Notes: generated by a model not told the origin, from the sequence alone. 8,227 bases of DNA from Pseudomonadota bacterium (GCA_021809225.1 JAKBAL010000079.1:1-8227), one strand, 5' to 3'; counted from the stretch's first letter, positions 1 through 6,874 are shown. Made by a program: numbers and translations.

Positions 1-260
1 ATATCTTGGAAAATGGAATTATAGAGCAGTCCCTATGCAAATTCAGGAAACCTAAAACGGGAAGTTATTTCGGGAGCTTTCCTTAGCAATAGCTTGCCAC
101 ATTTTTTGAAATTTTTTGAGTCCAGAAATGCCAAGATTAAACTGACATTCCGCACAGTTGATGTCGTAAAAAATTGTCCTCATAAAAAATTGTAAAATTT
201 TTAATAAACCTTTTTCTGTGGGCTAATCAATAGGACAAGTCCCCTCCTTCAAGGTTCTTA
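1..260. other. AT-rich stretch without a recognisable gene
   Basis: I see no convincing coding region on either strand; every frame is closed by stops within a few dozen codons. It is AT-rich and contains two short direct repeats: a tandem 10-mer attttttgaa/attttttgag at 101-120, and taaaaaattgt at 167-177 repeated at 183-193. It ends where the insertion-sequence tip begins. It may be decayed intergenic or IS-derived DNA; nothing specific can be assigned. Confidence 0.6.
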
Positions 261-366
261 GGGCGTGTCATCAATTGATTGACAAGTAAACGTTGCATAC
301 GGCGAATTTGAGAAAAGCTTAAGGATAATTTTCTCTATGCGCCGATATGCTCTACGGGATGAAGAT
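261..366 (+). mobile_element. Left-end fragment of an IS5-type insertion sequence
   Basis: From 261 the sequence gggcgtgtcatcaattgatt looks like an insertion-sequence terminus. About 75 bases later an ATG at 337 opens a frame reading MRRYALRDE, which matches from memory the N-terminus of many IS5-family (IS427/IS1031-like) DDE transposases, typically M-S-R-R-Y-A-L-R-D-D. The frame closes after 12 codons (MRRYALRDEDCL), so the element is broken at about 360-370. There the sequence passes directly into the unrelated pseudogene that follows. No right end is seen in the window. Family assignment rests on nine residues plus the terminus, so it is probable rather than certain. Confidence 0.55.
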
Positions 367-1047
367 TGTTTATGAAAGGCCTTTACCAACATTAGCGAAT
401 ACCGATGGTGAACTATTACAATTTACAAAATCATACTTTAAGCTGGCTATAATGCCAGAAGAGGCTTTAAGTCATTTATTACCTTTAACATTAGAGAAGA
501 GTTCAAAGGAAATTTTGCAAGGGGCAAGAAAAGATAAATCAGGAAAAATAAAGCGAATCGAATTCCCTTGGTTGGTAAAAGGAAACAAGAAACATAAGGG
601 TTGGAACAATACGGTTTATGGACATATCATTATTGATCAAGACAGGTTAATACTTGAGACAAACTCTCAAGAACGTGCTCAAAAAGGTAAAAAGCTATTA
701 AGTAAATACCTTGGCGAGGCTATTACTTTCCAGCAATCATTGATAGAGACACCTGAGCAAAAAATGAGATCATTACCAAAATCTAGCTCTGGAAAGGACG
801 AAGAATCTATTAAATTACTTAAATCACCAGAAGTACAAGAACAAAATCAAAGCCTTAGCTCAATCCCATTGGGAAAGCTGGTTTGATGAATCTATCCCTG
901 CATTAGGGAATAAGTGAGCCTAAAACAAAAGATGGTAGAGAAAGGCTTGAGGCCTTGCTGTTGCAGTATGAACACTATGATTTAGAAAAAGGCGATAATC
1001 TATTTAAAGCAGATATTAGTTATTTGAGAAAAGAATTATGCTTATGA
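359..1047 (+). pseudogene. Frameshifted remnant of an uncharacterised SEC-C-associated-type protein
   Basis: The longest open piece reads in one frame to a stop at 884-886. Similarity then moves twice. Near 841-845 the frame shifts, and the new frame gives KIKALAQSHWESWFDE followed by SIPALGNK and a stop at 915. From 916 a third frame gives EPKTKDGRERLEALLLQYE and ends at 1047. Read across the shifts, this forms the pattern S-P-E-V-Q...H-W-x-x-W-x-D-x-x-I-P-A-L-G...G-R-E-R-x-E-A-L-L, which I recall from the C-terminal part of uncharacterised proteins often annotated as SEC-C-domain proteins. The middle has W-N-N-T and G-H-I-I-I-D segments. A start at ATG 359 is possible, but codons before it (from 347) derive from the upstream IS fragment, so the native N-terminus is probably lost. 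No function can be given; it is almost certainly inactive. Confidence 0.7.
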
Positions 1048-1157
1048 CTATAAAAGTTTTAAGGAGATGATTGAAACAATAGGTCCGGTTGCACTTATTG
1101 TTTGAATCCGCGTCCCATTTAATCAAGCAATCAACTAAAACATCCTTGAAATTCCCT

Positions 1158-2678
1158 TTATTTATGTAGAAAAACTTGATGGAACATTACTTCATTTTCC
1201 TGCTTAGGTTGGTTAAATGTCTCACACTCCCAGCGATTACGGCAACTCTCGCGAATTTGGCCGCAAGAAGCAGTTATTTTAAATATGGGATTTATCTGAT
1301 TAGGATTAAAAGAGGAAATCAAACTTTTAAACCGAGCAATAAATCCATCATTTCTCTCTAGCTCACGTGCTAGGGAAGGAGCACAATTCTCACATATATC
1401 GTTTAAAGAATGTAGATGTAAAACTACTCCTTCTATGCTCTCTTCGGGTGCCAAAGATAAAAAGCTAGTCTTTATATCATACAACCAATCTTCATCTCCC
1501 ATTTTTTGAAGTAGATGTCGTTGCCTTAAACCATCTAGGATATCCAGATCTGTTTTTCTCCGATTAATATGCGTATAAGGCGGTTGAGAGAGAATTGATC
1601 TTAATTCTACCAATGTATGCCTAGCTTCTCTAATTTTACCGTCTTCATTAAGTAATAACGGGGATAAGTTAGTAGGATTACCTTCCCTTCTTTGATCTAC
1701 TTCATATAAAAGTCGATCAATTTCCTCTAATATACGGATGGCTTCTTCTTTCATTTGGGGGATAGTTATTATGGGCTGACTTTCTTGCTCTATAATTTCC
1801 AAAGGCTGCTTAAAACTTTCTTTAATTGCTTCCTTGCTGGACGCTGCTAAAATATTTTTGAGAAAAAACCTCAAGTTATCTTCCCTTTGCGGTATCTCAA
1901 AAAAATGGTGATTTACAGCGGCTAAGTTCTCTACTTTTTCTATAGCTTCATTTATAGCTCTTTCTATTCCATAATTCCAATAGGCTGGAGTAGATGCAAG
2001 GGACTTCTCTAAGAAAAAAAGTACCTTTTGTTCGCTATGAGAATGTCTATCATGTAAGTAGTTAACCTGTGCCTGAAGAGATCTTAATTGGTCTTGAAGC
2101 TGATCTAAAGACAAGTTTGGTGAGAGAAAACTCACGGGCAATTCTTCGCTAATTCTTATATCGTGTATTTTACTATAAATAGCAGGATGTATAACTGAGC
2201 CTTCTGTAGATGCAAATCTCTTAGCTAGTTCGGCTTGAATGTTTGAAGGCTTAAATGAATAATGTGTTGGCTCTACTTTATAATATTCTTTAAATTTAAT
2301 AAGGCTAGAATTATCTTCTCTTTTTTCTCTTACTTCAGATCCGCTAATAAAGATAAGATTTTGAAAACAGTTAGTATTTCTGTACTCGTATTCATCTTCC
2401 TTTTTTACAATTACACTTAATCTAATAAGCGCTATGTTTTTAGGATCTCTCTTTGATGCACTTAAGTATCCTACTATTCCTTTATCTTTACATATATCAC
2501 TGAATACTTCGTGCTCTTTAGTGAAGTCTAGCTCTTTTTTATTTGGTAATGTAACCGTTAAAGAAGGCTTCCATGTCCATCCCTCATAAAATTCATCATT
2601 TTCGTTGCCCAATACGCAGCAAGAAAAGAAAAAAAACACATTTAAGAAAGTTACATATACCCTACAACGAGAAAACAT
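1158..2678 (-). CDS. Secreted deaminase-like protein (candidate effector/toxin)
   Basis: 506 residues. The N-terminus has a hydrophobic run (residues about 9-24, V-T-F-L-N-V-F-F-F-F-S-C-C-V-L-G) that looks like a Sec signal peptide. Cysteines 20/21 could also serve a loose lipobox. Two motifs stand out: H214-S215-E216 at the start of a helix (HSEQKVLFFLEK), and a hydrophobic strand VVLHLHS followed by C429-x-x-C432. In cytidine-deaminase-fold enzymes an H-x-E and a later C-x-x-C give the zinc ligands and the catalytic glutamate, so I infer a deaminase-like domain. The roughly 210 mainly helical residues between the motifs are much longer than usual and are the main argument against it. Residues 190-210 look like coiled coil. 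The start is supported by a strong Shine-Dalgarno (AAGGTGA, about 6 bases upstream). It lies 30 bp downstream of the LRR gene and is probably co-transcribed. Substrate unknown. Confidence 0.55.
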   Translation of the reverse strand: MFSRCRVYVTFLNVFFFFSCCVLGNENDEFYEGWTWKPSLTVTLPNKKELDFTKEHEVFSDICKDKGIVGYLSASKRDPKNIALIRLSVIVKKEDEYEYRNTNCFQNLIFISGSEVREKREDNSSLIKFKEYYKVEPTHYSFKPSNIQAELAKRFASTEGSVIHPAIYSKIHDIRISEELPVSFLSPNLSLDQLQDQLRSLQAQVNYLHDRHSHSEQKVLFFLEKSLASTPAYWNYGIERAINEAIEKVENLAAVNHHFFEIPQREDNLRFFLKNILAASSKEAIKESFKQPLEIIEQESQPIITIPQMKEEAIRILEEIDRLLYEVDQRREGNPTNLSPLLLNEDGKIREARHTLVELRSILSQPPYTHINRRKTDLDILDGLRQRHLLQKMGDEDWLYDIKTSFLSLAPEESIEGVVLHLHSLNDICENCAPSLARELERNDGFIARFKSLISSFNPNQINPIFKITASCGQIRESCRNRWECETFNQPKQENEVMFHQVFLHK

Positions 2679-2708
2679 TTTTCACCTTTTAACTAACACC
2701 ATAAGATT

Positions 2709-3350
2709 TTATTTATATTTTTTATAGTAATTATTATGCGCTTTAATACACGAGGTAGGAACGTATCGTCGAGTATTTTCACTTTCAAGCCATGACTTAG
2801 GCACCCAAATTACTTTAGAAATACAACTTAAAATTTTCTTATTACGTTCCACTTCTCCCACCTCAGGAAACATACCTTCAAGCGAAGAAACTAAAATCTT
2901 CATTCCGTCACTGCTAGCCGCTCCTCCGCTACCCACAATATCTAAGAATTCAAAATCCTCTTGAAGCAGAAGAGGCATAAATGCTTTTATTCCTTTTTCA
3001 GTTAATCTATTAAAAGACAAATTAAGAACCTTCAAAGAAGGTAAGCTTTTTAAAGAAAAATTGACAATTTTTTCAATACTATTATCTGTAATATTATTCT
3101 TGCTTAAATCCAGCCTTGCAACCCCAGATAAGTCTTCTTCTTCCAGCTCTTGTAGTAAGCCATCTACGGTTACAGTACGTGAGCTTGCTTGTGCATCAGT
3201 AAGCCTTGCTCCTCTTCGTGTTAACATTGAGGGACCGCTATAATCCAGTTCTTCATTATCAGCGTACATGCTATATGCATCCGTCACAAAAATTGCACCA
3301 GCTAAAGCTAGTAAAATTCCTGTGTTCTGAAAATATTTAATATAGCTCAT
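2709..3350 (-). CDS. Secreted leucine-rich-repeat protein
   Basis: 213 residues. Residues about 9-26 (N-T-G-I-L-L-A-L-A-G-A-I-F-V-T-D-A-Y) form a good Sec signal peptide. The middle carries two clear ribonuclease-inhibitor-type LRR units: VARLDLSKNNITDNSIEKI (about 77-95) and LKVLNLSFNRLTEKGIKAF (about 106-124). A degenerate third follows (FEFLDIVG, about 133-140). LRRs of this type are protein-binding scaffolds, so a binding role outside the cytoplasm is inferred. The C-terminal 40 residues are not LRR and are rich in aromatic and basic residues, with C176 and C201. ATG start; a Shine-Dalgarno-like AAGGA lies about 11 bases upstream. It is first in a probable operon with the deaminase-like gene and has its own promoter. 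With only two or three repeats it is short for an LRR protein and could be a trimmed family member. Confidence 0.75.
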   Translation of the reverse strand: MSYIKYFQNTGILLALAGAIFVTDAYSMYADNEELDYSGPSMLTRRGARLTDAQASSRTVTVDGLLQELEEEDLSGVARLDLSKNNITDNSIEKIVNFSLKSLPSLKVLNLSFNRLTEKGIKAFMPLLLQEDFEFLDIVGSGGAASSDGMKILVSSLEGMFPEVGEVERNKKILSCISKVIWVPKSWLESENTRRYVPTSCIKAHNNYYKKYK

Positions 3351-3389
3351 TTGTATTCTCGTCCTTATTTACAAATTTTAACTTCTTTC

Positions 3390-3418
3390 ATTCTAGAAAA
3401 ATAAAAAACATACGTCAA
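3390..3418 (-). promoter_or_regulatory. Sigma-70-type promoter for the LRR/deaminase-like operon
   Basis: On the minus strand TTGACG (3418-3413) is followed by exactly 17 bases and then TAGAAT (3395-3390), matching the consensus at 5 of 6 positions in each box with ideal spacing. The -10 box lies about 40 bases upstream of the ATG of the LRR gene, leaving a short leader. The IS110 non-coding end begins just beyond the -35 box, so the element borders the promoter closely. Confidence 0.7.
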
Positions 3419-3537
3419 GAAGTATTTAGTAATGGCATGGACTGGAGATTCACCAAAAGCTGAACCATCGGAGTACGTTGCAGAGTAATTTCTTCTCTTC
3501 CTCCGCAGGTTCATAAACTGGTAGGGGAAGACCAACC
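3419..3537 (+). mobile_element. IS110-family left non-coding end, possible bridge-RNA region
   Basis: About 120 bases separate the neighbouring promoter from the transposase ATG, with no ORF. IS110-group elements carry a structured non-coding RNA (bridge RNA) in the region upstream of the transposase that directs target and donor choice, and this stretch has the right place and size. I could not fold it reliably by eye, and the exact element end is unknown because the other end is lost. The last part carries the transposase ribosome site (AGGGGA at 3523-3528). Confidence 0.35.
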
Positions 3538-4330
3538 ATGAACCATACTGTTAAACAACCCACTGCCATCGGGTTAGACCTCGCAAAAAGCACCATGCAC
3601 TTGCATGCATTAGATGACTACGGAGGTACGCTTTGGAAAAAGACTCTGAAAACAGAAGAGCTGGTGATATTTTTGAAAAATTTGAATCCCTGTTTAATCG
3701 GCATTGAAGCCTGTGGGGGGAGTCACTATTGGCATCGAACACTTTCATCGTTGGGCCATACTGTCCACATGATATCGCCTCTGCGAGCGAAATCTTTTGT
3801 TGAAGGTCAGAAAAATGACAAGAATGATGCGGCCGCTATCGCCAATGCGGTGACCAATCGACAAACACGAATCATTCCTCCCAGAACAATCTGGCAGCAA
3901 GAAATTGAAAGTTTACATACGATGCGAGGTTTAAAAATAAAGCAGCGAACTCAGATCATAAATCACATGCGTGGAATGATGAATGAGTATGGTACTTCCT
4001 GCAGAACAGGAGCTATCTGGTTTGAAAATAACGCCAAAGAACTCATTGAAAAAGCAGCAAAAGATAATGACTCTTTCCCAAAGCTTATTGTAGAAGAACT
4101 ACTGATTCAGGTCAAAGACCTGGAGGTTATCAAGGGGCGTATTCAAGACGTTGAAAAGCATCTTATTAAGATCTCACAAGAAAACCCCTGTAAAAGGCTC
4201 ATGACAATTCCAGGTATTGGGCCTTTGATTAGCACGATGCTTTATGGGTATGCGGATAAGGGTGAGTACTACAAAACAAGCAGAGATTTTGCCGCATCCC
4301 TCGGTCTCGTTCCACGACAATACTCCACAG
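3538..4330 (+). pseudogene. IS110-family transposase, 5' exon (interrupted by group II intron)
   Basis: The first 264 codons are typical of an IS110-family transposase. An N-terminal RuvC-like DEDD domain shows D14 (GLDLAKS), E57 (IEACGG) and D94/D97 (QKNDKNDAAAIA). A helical middle follows, then the C-terminal Transposase_20 region with IPGIGPLISTMLY (about 224-236) and ASLGLVPRQYST (about 253-264). After Y-S-T similarity stops abruptly, and the frame runs 36 codons into intron sequence to a stop at 4438-4440. The next conserved residues, G-G-K, are found after the intron, at 6536. The intron therefore sits directly beside the Ser/Thr-Gly-Gly segment that in this family carries the recombinase serine. 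The ATG is well supported by AGGGGA 9 bases upstream. Even if spliced, the protein would be truncated (see the 3' exon), so the element is probably dead. Confidence 0.85.
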
Positions 4331-4570
4331 CTGCGACACGAAGCTACTTAAAGGAGTTGTTTATATGGATACATCATAAACCATCTATACCACTAGATGA
4401 ACCTAGGGATCTGAATAAAGAAGCGATCCTGACAATGTAACGAGGCATGGGAACATGCGGGGGACAAATCGTAAGAGGAGAACCCTTCTGGAAACTACAT
4501 CCGGATGAGTGCTAGGTAGGCGGTATGGTGAAGAAATCTAAATCTGCGATAAAGATCGTTATATTGAATG

Positions 4571-4641
4571 AGTGGAAGTAGTTGATACACTCAATCCAAA
4601 AGGTAATGGAAACAGGAGGAATGTCTCAGTGGTGCATCCTC
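4571..4641 (+). other. Intron exon-binding loops (EBS2 and EBS1 candidates)
   Basis: A hairpin gagga (4616-4620)/tcctc (4637-4641) exposes a loop containing CAGTGG (4627-4632). This can pair with CCACAG (4325-4330), the six bases just before the intron, at five of six positions. An upstream hairpin gagtg (4570-4574)/cactc (4587-4591) exposes AGTAGT (4577-4582), which can pair with AATACT (4319-4324) at five of six. The order, the spacing and the contiguity of the two exon sites fit EBS2-IBS2 and EBS1-IBS1. One mismatch in each duplex hints at drift or an off-target insertion. Hand-drawn pairing only. Confidence 0.5.
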
Positions 4642-4914
4642 GTGGTCAATAAGTTTCCCGGTCGACAGCAGGCACCTAACCCGTCGTACATCTTTAAGCG
4701 GAACGTGGAAAACCCTATATAGCTCCCGCAAGGGACAGTTAACCGTAAGGGAGACCTATGGTTATGTAGGACTAGGAGGTTGGAAAAAGCGAATGTCGTT
4801 CTGTAACGGGGCGGATAAGGGTTTAAACGTTACCCTACTGCGAAAGCAGGCTGACGTCCAATTGGTCTTTCTTTGCGAGATAAATTGGAGAACCGTAAGA
4901 ATGAGGAAAAGCAA

Positions 4915-6453
4915 ATGACGGCAGTGGAAATACCATTGACTGGTGCATCTTCAGCTCCCGAACTAACTTGGGCAGCCATTAATTGGCAACAGGTCAGATT
5001 TGAGGTAAAACGGCTGCAATTGCGTATCGCAAAGGCTGTTCGAGGAAAACGCCACGGTAAAGTGCGAGCTTTACAGTGGCTCTTAACGCACTCCTTCTCT
5101 GCTAAACTATTGGCAGTGAAGAGAGTGGCCGAAAATTCTGGGGCTAAAACCCCCGGAGTCGATGGAGTTCTCTGGAAAACTCCGGAAAAGAAAATACAAG
5201 CGGTGAAATCGTTACAGAGGCGAGGGTACCAACCCTTGCCATTGCGAAGGATCTATATTCCAAAAACTCAAGGACGTCGTCCCCTTTCCATTCCCTCTCT
5301 GATCGACAGAAGTATGCAGGCATTGCATCTCCTGTCCTTAGAGCCGGCAGCGGAAATGATGGCGGACAAGAACGCATACGGCTTCCGCCCTAAGCGTTCT
5401 ACAGCCGATGCCATCGAGCAGTGTTTCAATTCACTTGCAAGAAAAGTATCGCCACCTTGGATTCTGGAAGGAGATATCCGAGCCTGTTTCGATAATCTTT
5501 CGGCAAAATGGTTAGTAGACCATATCCCCATGGATAAGGCGCTTCTTAACAAATGGCTGACCGCCGGCTATGTGGAAGAGAAAACTCTTCATCCTACCCT
5601 TGAAGGAGTATCGCAAGGGAGTCCTACTTCACCGGCAATTCTAGTTATTGCTCTAAGTGGTCTGGAGAAGGCGATTAAAAGCGCTGCCTCCAGAAGAGAT
5701 AAGGTGAACGTAATCTCCTACGCGGATGACTTTGTCATCACAGGAGCTTCAAAAGAAATTCTGGAAGATAAGGTCATGCCAATCGTAGCTACTTTCCTCA
5801 AGGAGCGTGGTTTGGAACTTTCTCCTCAGAAAACCAAAATCACGCATGTGGATGATGGGTTTGATTTCCTAGGTTTCAATGTACGCAAGTACAAGGGCAA
5901 GCTTCTTATAAAGCCCTCTAAGAAAAATGTAAAATCTTTCTTGGGCGAGATTCGAAGGGTAATCAAATCAAACCCAACCGCAAAAACAGAACACCTCATC
6001 TGGCAACTTAATCCAAAGATTAGGGGCTGGGCGAATTATTTCTGCCACGCGGTTTCCAAAGAAACTTTCAGCTATGTAGATCACTGTATTCTCAAAACAA
6101 TAATACGATGGGTTAAAAGGAGACATCCAGAAAAAGGGGCGGTGTGGAGGTGCAAAAAGTACTTCCGTTCCCAAGGCTTGCAACACTGGATATTTTCTGC
6201 GGCCGTAAGAGACGAAGAAGGAAATACATCTTTCGTAGATCTTCTTAAGGCATCAAATATACCTATTCGTAGGCATGTTAAAATAAGGGCTGAGGCTACT
6301 CCTTATGATCCTCAATTCAAGGAATACTTTCTAAAACGCAAATGGTTGCGCGTAAGAAAGGAGACCAAGATTAATCAGAAAGGAGAACCCCTGAACTTTA
6401 ACAGCTCCAGAGAGGTTAAGCGGACAACCGGGTCACTTAAAACTGGCCTTTGA
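4915..6453 (+). CDS. ltrA: Group II intron reverse transcriptase/maturase (endonuclease-less)
   Basis: It binds the intron RNA, helps it splice and copies it into DNA during retrohoming. From ATG 4915 the protein is 512 residues; ATG is preferred over the in-frame TTG at 4873 because GAGG lies 8 bases before it. Domains: N-terminal RT extension (INWQQVRFEVKRLQLRI, SAKLLAVKRV), then RT fingers-palm with KTPGVDG, IPKTQGRRPLSIPS, the catalytic EGDIRACFDN (Asp about 187), GVSQGSPTSP and the active-site YADD (about 269-272). The maturase/X domain follows (NPKIRGWANYFCHAVS, about 366-381) and then the usual YDPQFKEYF. The C-terminal HNH endonuclease with its cysteine pairs is absent; the ORF ends 8 bases before domain V. 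All catalytic residues are present and the frame is open, so the protein is probably functional. Lack of the endonuclease suggests priming from nascent DNA strands at replication forks. Confidence 0.95.
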   Translation: MTAVEIPLTGASSAPELTWAAINWQQVRFEVKRLQLRIAKAVRGKRHGKVRALQWLLTHSFSAKLLAVKRVAENSGAKTPGVDGVLWKTPEKKIQAVKSLQRRGYQPLPLRRIYIPKTQGRRPLSIPSLIDRSMQALHLLSLEPAAEMMADKNAYGFRPKRSTADAIEQCFNSLARKVSPPWILEGDIRACFDNLSAKWLVDHIPMDKALLNKWLTAGYVEEKTLHPTLEGVSQGSPTSPAILVIALSGLEKAIKSAASRRDKVNVISYADDFVITGASKEILEDKVMPIVATFLKERGLELSPQKTKITHVDDGFDFLGFNVRKYKGKLLIKPSKKNVKSFLGEIRRVIKSNPTAKTEHLIWQLNPKIRGWANYFCHAVSKETFSYVDHCILKTIIRWVKRRHPEKGAVWRCKKYFRSQGLQHWIFSAAVRDEEGNTSFVDLLKASNIPIRRHVKIRAEATPYDPQFKEYFLKRKWLRVRKETKINQKGEPLNFNSSREVKRTTGSLKTGL

Positions 6454-6460
6454 AAGGCTT

Positions 6461-6535
6461 GAGCCGTGTGCTTCGAAAGAGGCACGCACGGTTCTTATGG
6501 GAGCTGAGGCTGGAGACAGCCTCAGCTTACCAGGC
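6461..6535 (+). ncRNA. Group II intron domains V and VI
   Basis: Domain V is the 34-base hairpin at 6461-6494. GAGCCGT pairs with ACGGTTC, GTGC with GCAC and TTC with GAG, closed by a GAAA tetraloop, with a two-base GC bulge on the 3' side and the catalytic AGC at 6462-6464. This is a textbook form and the strongest proof of the intron. Domain VI (6499-6531) is a 12-pair helix, GAGCTGAGGCTG against CAGCCTCAGCTT, around a GAGA loop. Two further G-C pairs (6499-6531, 6500-6530) leave A6529 bulged as the probable branch point, seven bases from the end at 6535. If those two pairs do not form, no bulged A exists in the helix. Confidence 0.9.
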
Positions 6536-6588
6536 GAGGCAAGCCAATATATGGAAGGATTTCAAAAAGAGGCAACACAGACCTAAAA
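6536..6588 (+). pseudogene. IS110-family transposase, 3' exon (truncated)
   Basis: Joined to the 5' exon at 4330, this reads GGKPIYGRISKRGNTDL, the conserved segment that follows S-T in IS110 transposases (usual form G-G-K-x-x-x-G-x-I-S-K-R-G-N-x-x-L-R). Similarity ends at about 6583-6588. The usual remaining ~60 residues are missing, and the frame runs only 13 more unrelated codons to a stop at 6625-6627. The spliced product would be about 294 residues, short for the family. The break coincides with the end of DUF5372-like sequence on the opposite strand, so this is a recombination or deletion junction. Confidence 0.8.
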
Positions 6589-6710
6589 TTACCTGAGAAG
6601 GGATTGTGGAGGCTGAAAATTTCCTGACCTCCTTTTTTATAAGTTTTAAGTATTTTAAATTTTTGTCCCATCAGAGGATGGTACGGATGGACTACTTCTA
6701 CATATTCCAA
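6589..6710 (-). pseudogene. DUF5372-family remnant
   Basis: The minus strand reads VVHPYHPLMGQKFKIL, then GGQEIFSLHNPFSGNFR. This resembles the start of DUF5372 proteins (pattern V-T-H-P-F-H-P-L-x-G-x-x-F), small proteins of unknown function often found beside recombinase or transposase genes. Similarity stops at about 6588; beyond it the frame continues through antisense IS110 and intron bases to a stop at 6522-6524. The C-terminal half is therefore missing. Upstream the frame stays open to a TAA near 6757 with only a TTG (6710) as a plausible start. It is a broken gene; family assignment is from memory. Confidence 0.6.
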
Positions 6711-6772
6711 ATTTCGAGCGTCTTTAATTGTAGTTAAGTCTAATTGTGTTAAACGAACTTAGATTATTAACC

Positions 6773-6825
6773 AGTGTACACTTTGACTCCCAGTTACTTT
6801 TAAGTGTGATCCTTGCAGGGGATCA
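6773..6825. repeat. Palindrome and inverted repeat in non-coding DNA
   Basis: AGTGTACACT at 6773-6782 is a perfect 10-base palindrome, and ACACTT (6778-6783) is inverted as AAGTGT at 6802-6807. Close by, TGATCC (6807-6812) and GGATCA (6820-6825) form a six-pair stem with a 7-base loop. They lie upstream of the DUF5372 remnant and could be part of a mobile-element end or an operator. No T-run follows, so this is not a simple terminator. Confidence 0.4.
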
Positions 6826-6844
6826 ACGTCTGTGTACTGTCGGC

Positions 6845-6874
6845 AAAGGTGTGTGACTGCTGAAAGGTGTGTGA
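6845..6874. repeat. Direct repeat AAAGGTGTGTGA x2, 18-bp period
   Basis: The 12-mer at 6845-6856 is repeated exactly at 6863-6874 with a 6-base spacer. A degenerate echo (ctgtgagggg) follows at 6881-6890, again about 18 bases on. Iterated sites of this size near IS remnants can be transposase-binding sites at an element end. No gene lies between 6711 and 6934. Confidence 0.6.

Larger units (their letters stand above)
4331..6535 (+). mobile_element. Group II intron inserted in the IS110 transposase gene
   Basis: About 2.2 kb: a structured 5' part (domains I-III, 4331 to ~4870), the maturase ORF in domain IV, then domain V (6461-6494) and domain VI (6499-6531). The 5' end is set by loss of IS110 similarity after 4330 and by TGCGACACGAAG starting at 4332, which fits the usual GTGYG-type start except that base 1 is C. 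The 3' end at 6535 is chosen because joining 4330 to 6536 restores QYST-GGKP in frame and puts a bulged A (6529) seven bases from the end. A conventional end at 6530 (...AC) would leave the host gene out of frame. Pairing guides are described separately. Confidence is high for the element and moderate for the exact ends. Confidence 0.9.

Noticed and set aside
1074..1103. AAACAATA/TATTGTTT inverted repeat between the pseudogene and the deaminase-like gene as a terminator
   Set aside because: 8-base AT-rich stem with a 14-base loop and no T-run on either side; too weak to call.
1048..1107. Short plus-strand frame reading YDYKSFKEMIETIGPVALIV
   Set aside because: Only about 20 codons with no start or recognisable family; may be a gene scrap but cannot be supported.
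1176..1361. 61-codon plus-strand ORF
   Set aside because: Lies wholly antisense to the deaminase-like gene and shows no family features.
4873..4914. TTG start of the intron maturase, 14 codons upstream
   Set aside because: The ATG at 4915 has a clear GAGG ribosome site, and the 14 extra residues do not resemble the start of this family.
5144..5552. Minus-strand ORFs of 77 and 94 codons
   Set aside because: Antisense shadows of the reverse transcriptase gene.
6454..6530. Hidden HNH endonuclease domain after a frameshift in the maturase
   Set aside because: Domain V starts 8 bases after the stop, leaving no room; the protein is naturally endonuclease-less.
6608..6638. GGAGG...CCTCC hairpin followed by six T, resembling a terminator for the IS110 gene
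   Set aside because: The loop is 15 bases and the stem only 5, and the bases are explained as minus-strand coding sequence of the DUF5372 remnant (K-K-G-G-Q). Probably coincidental.
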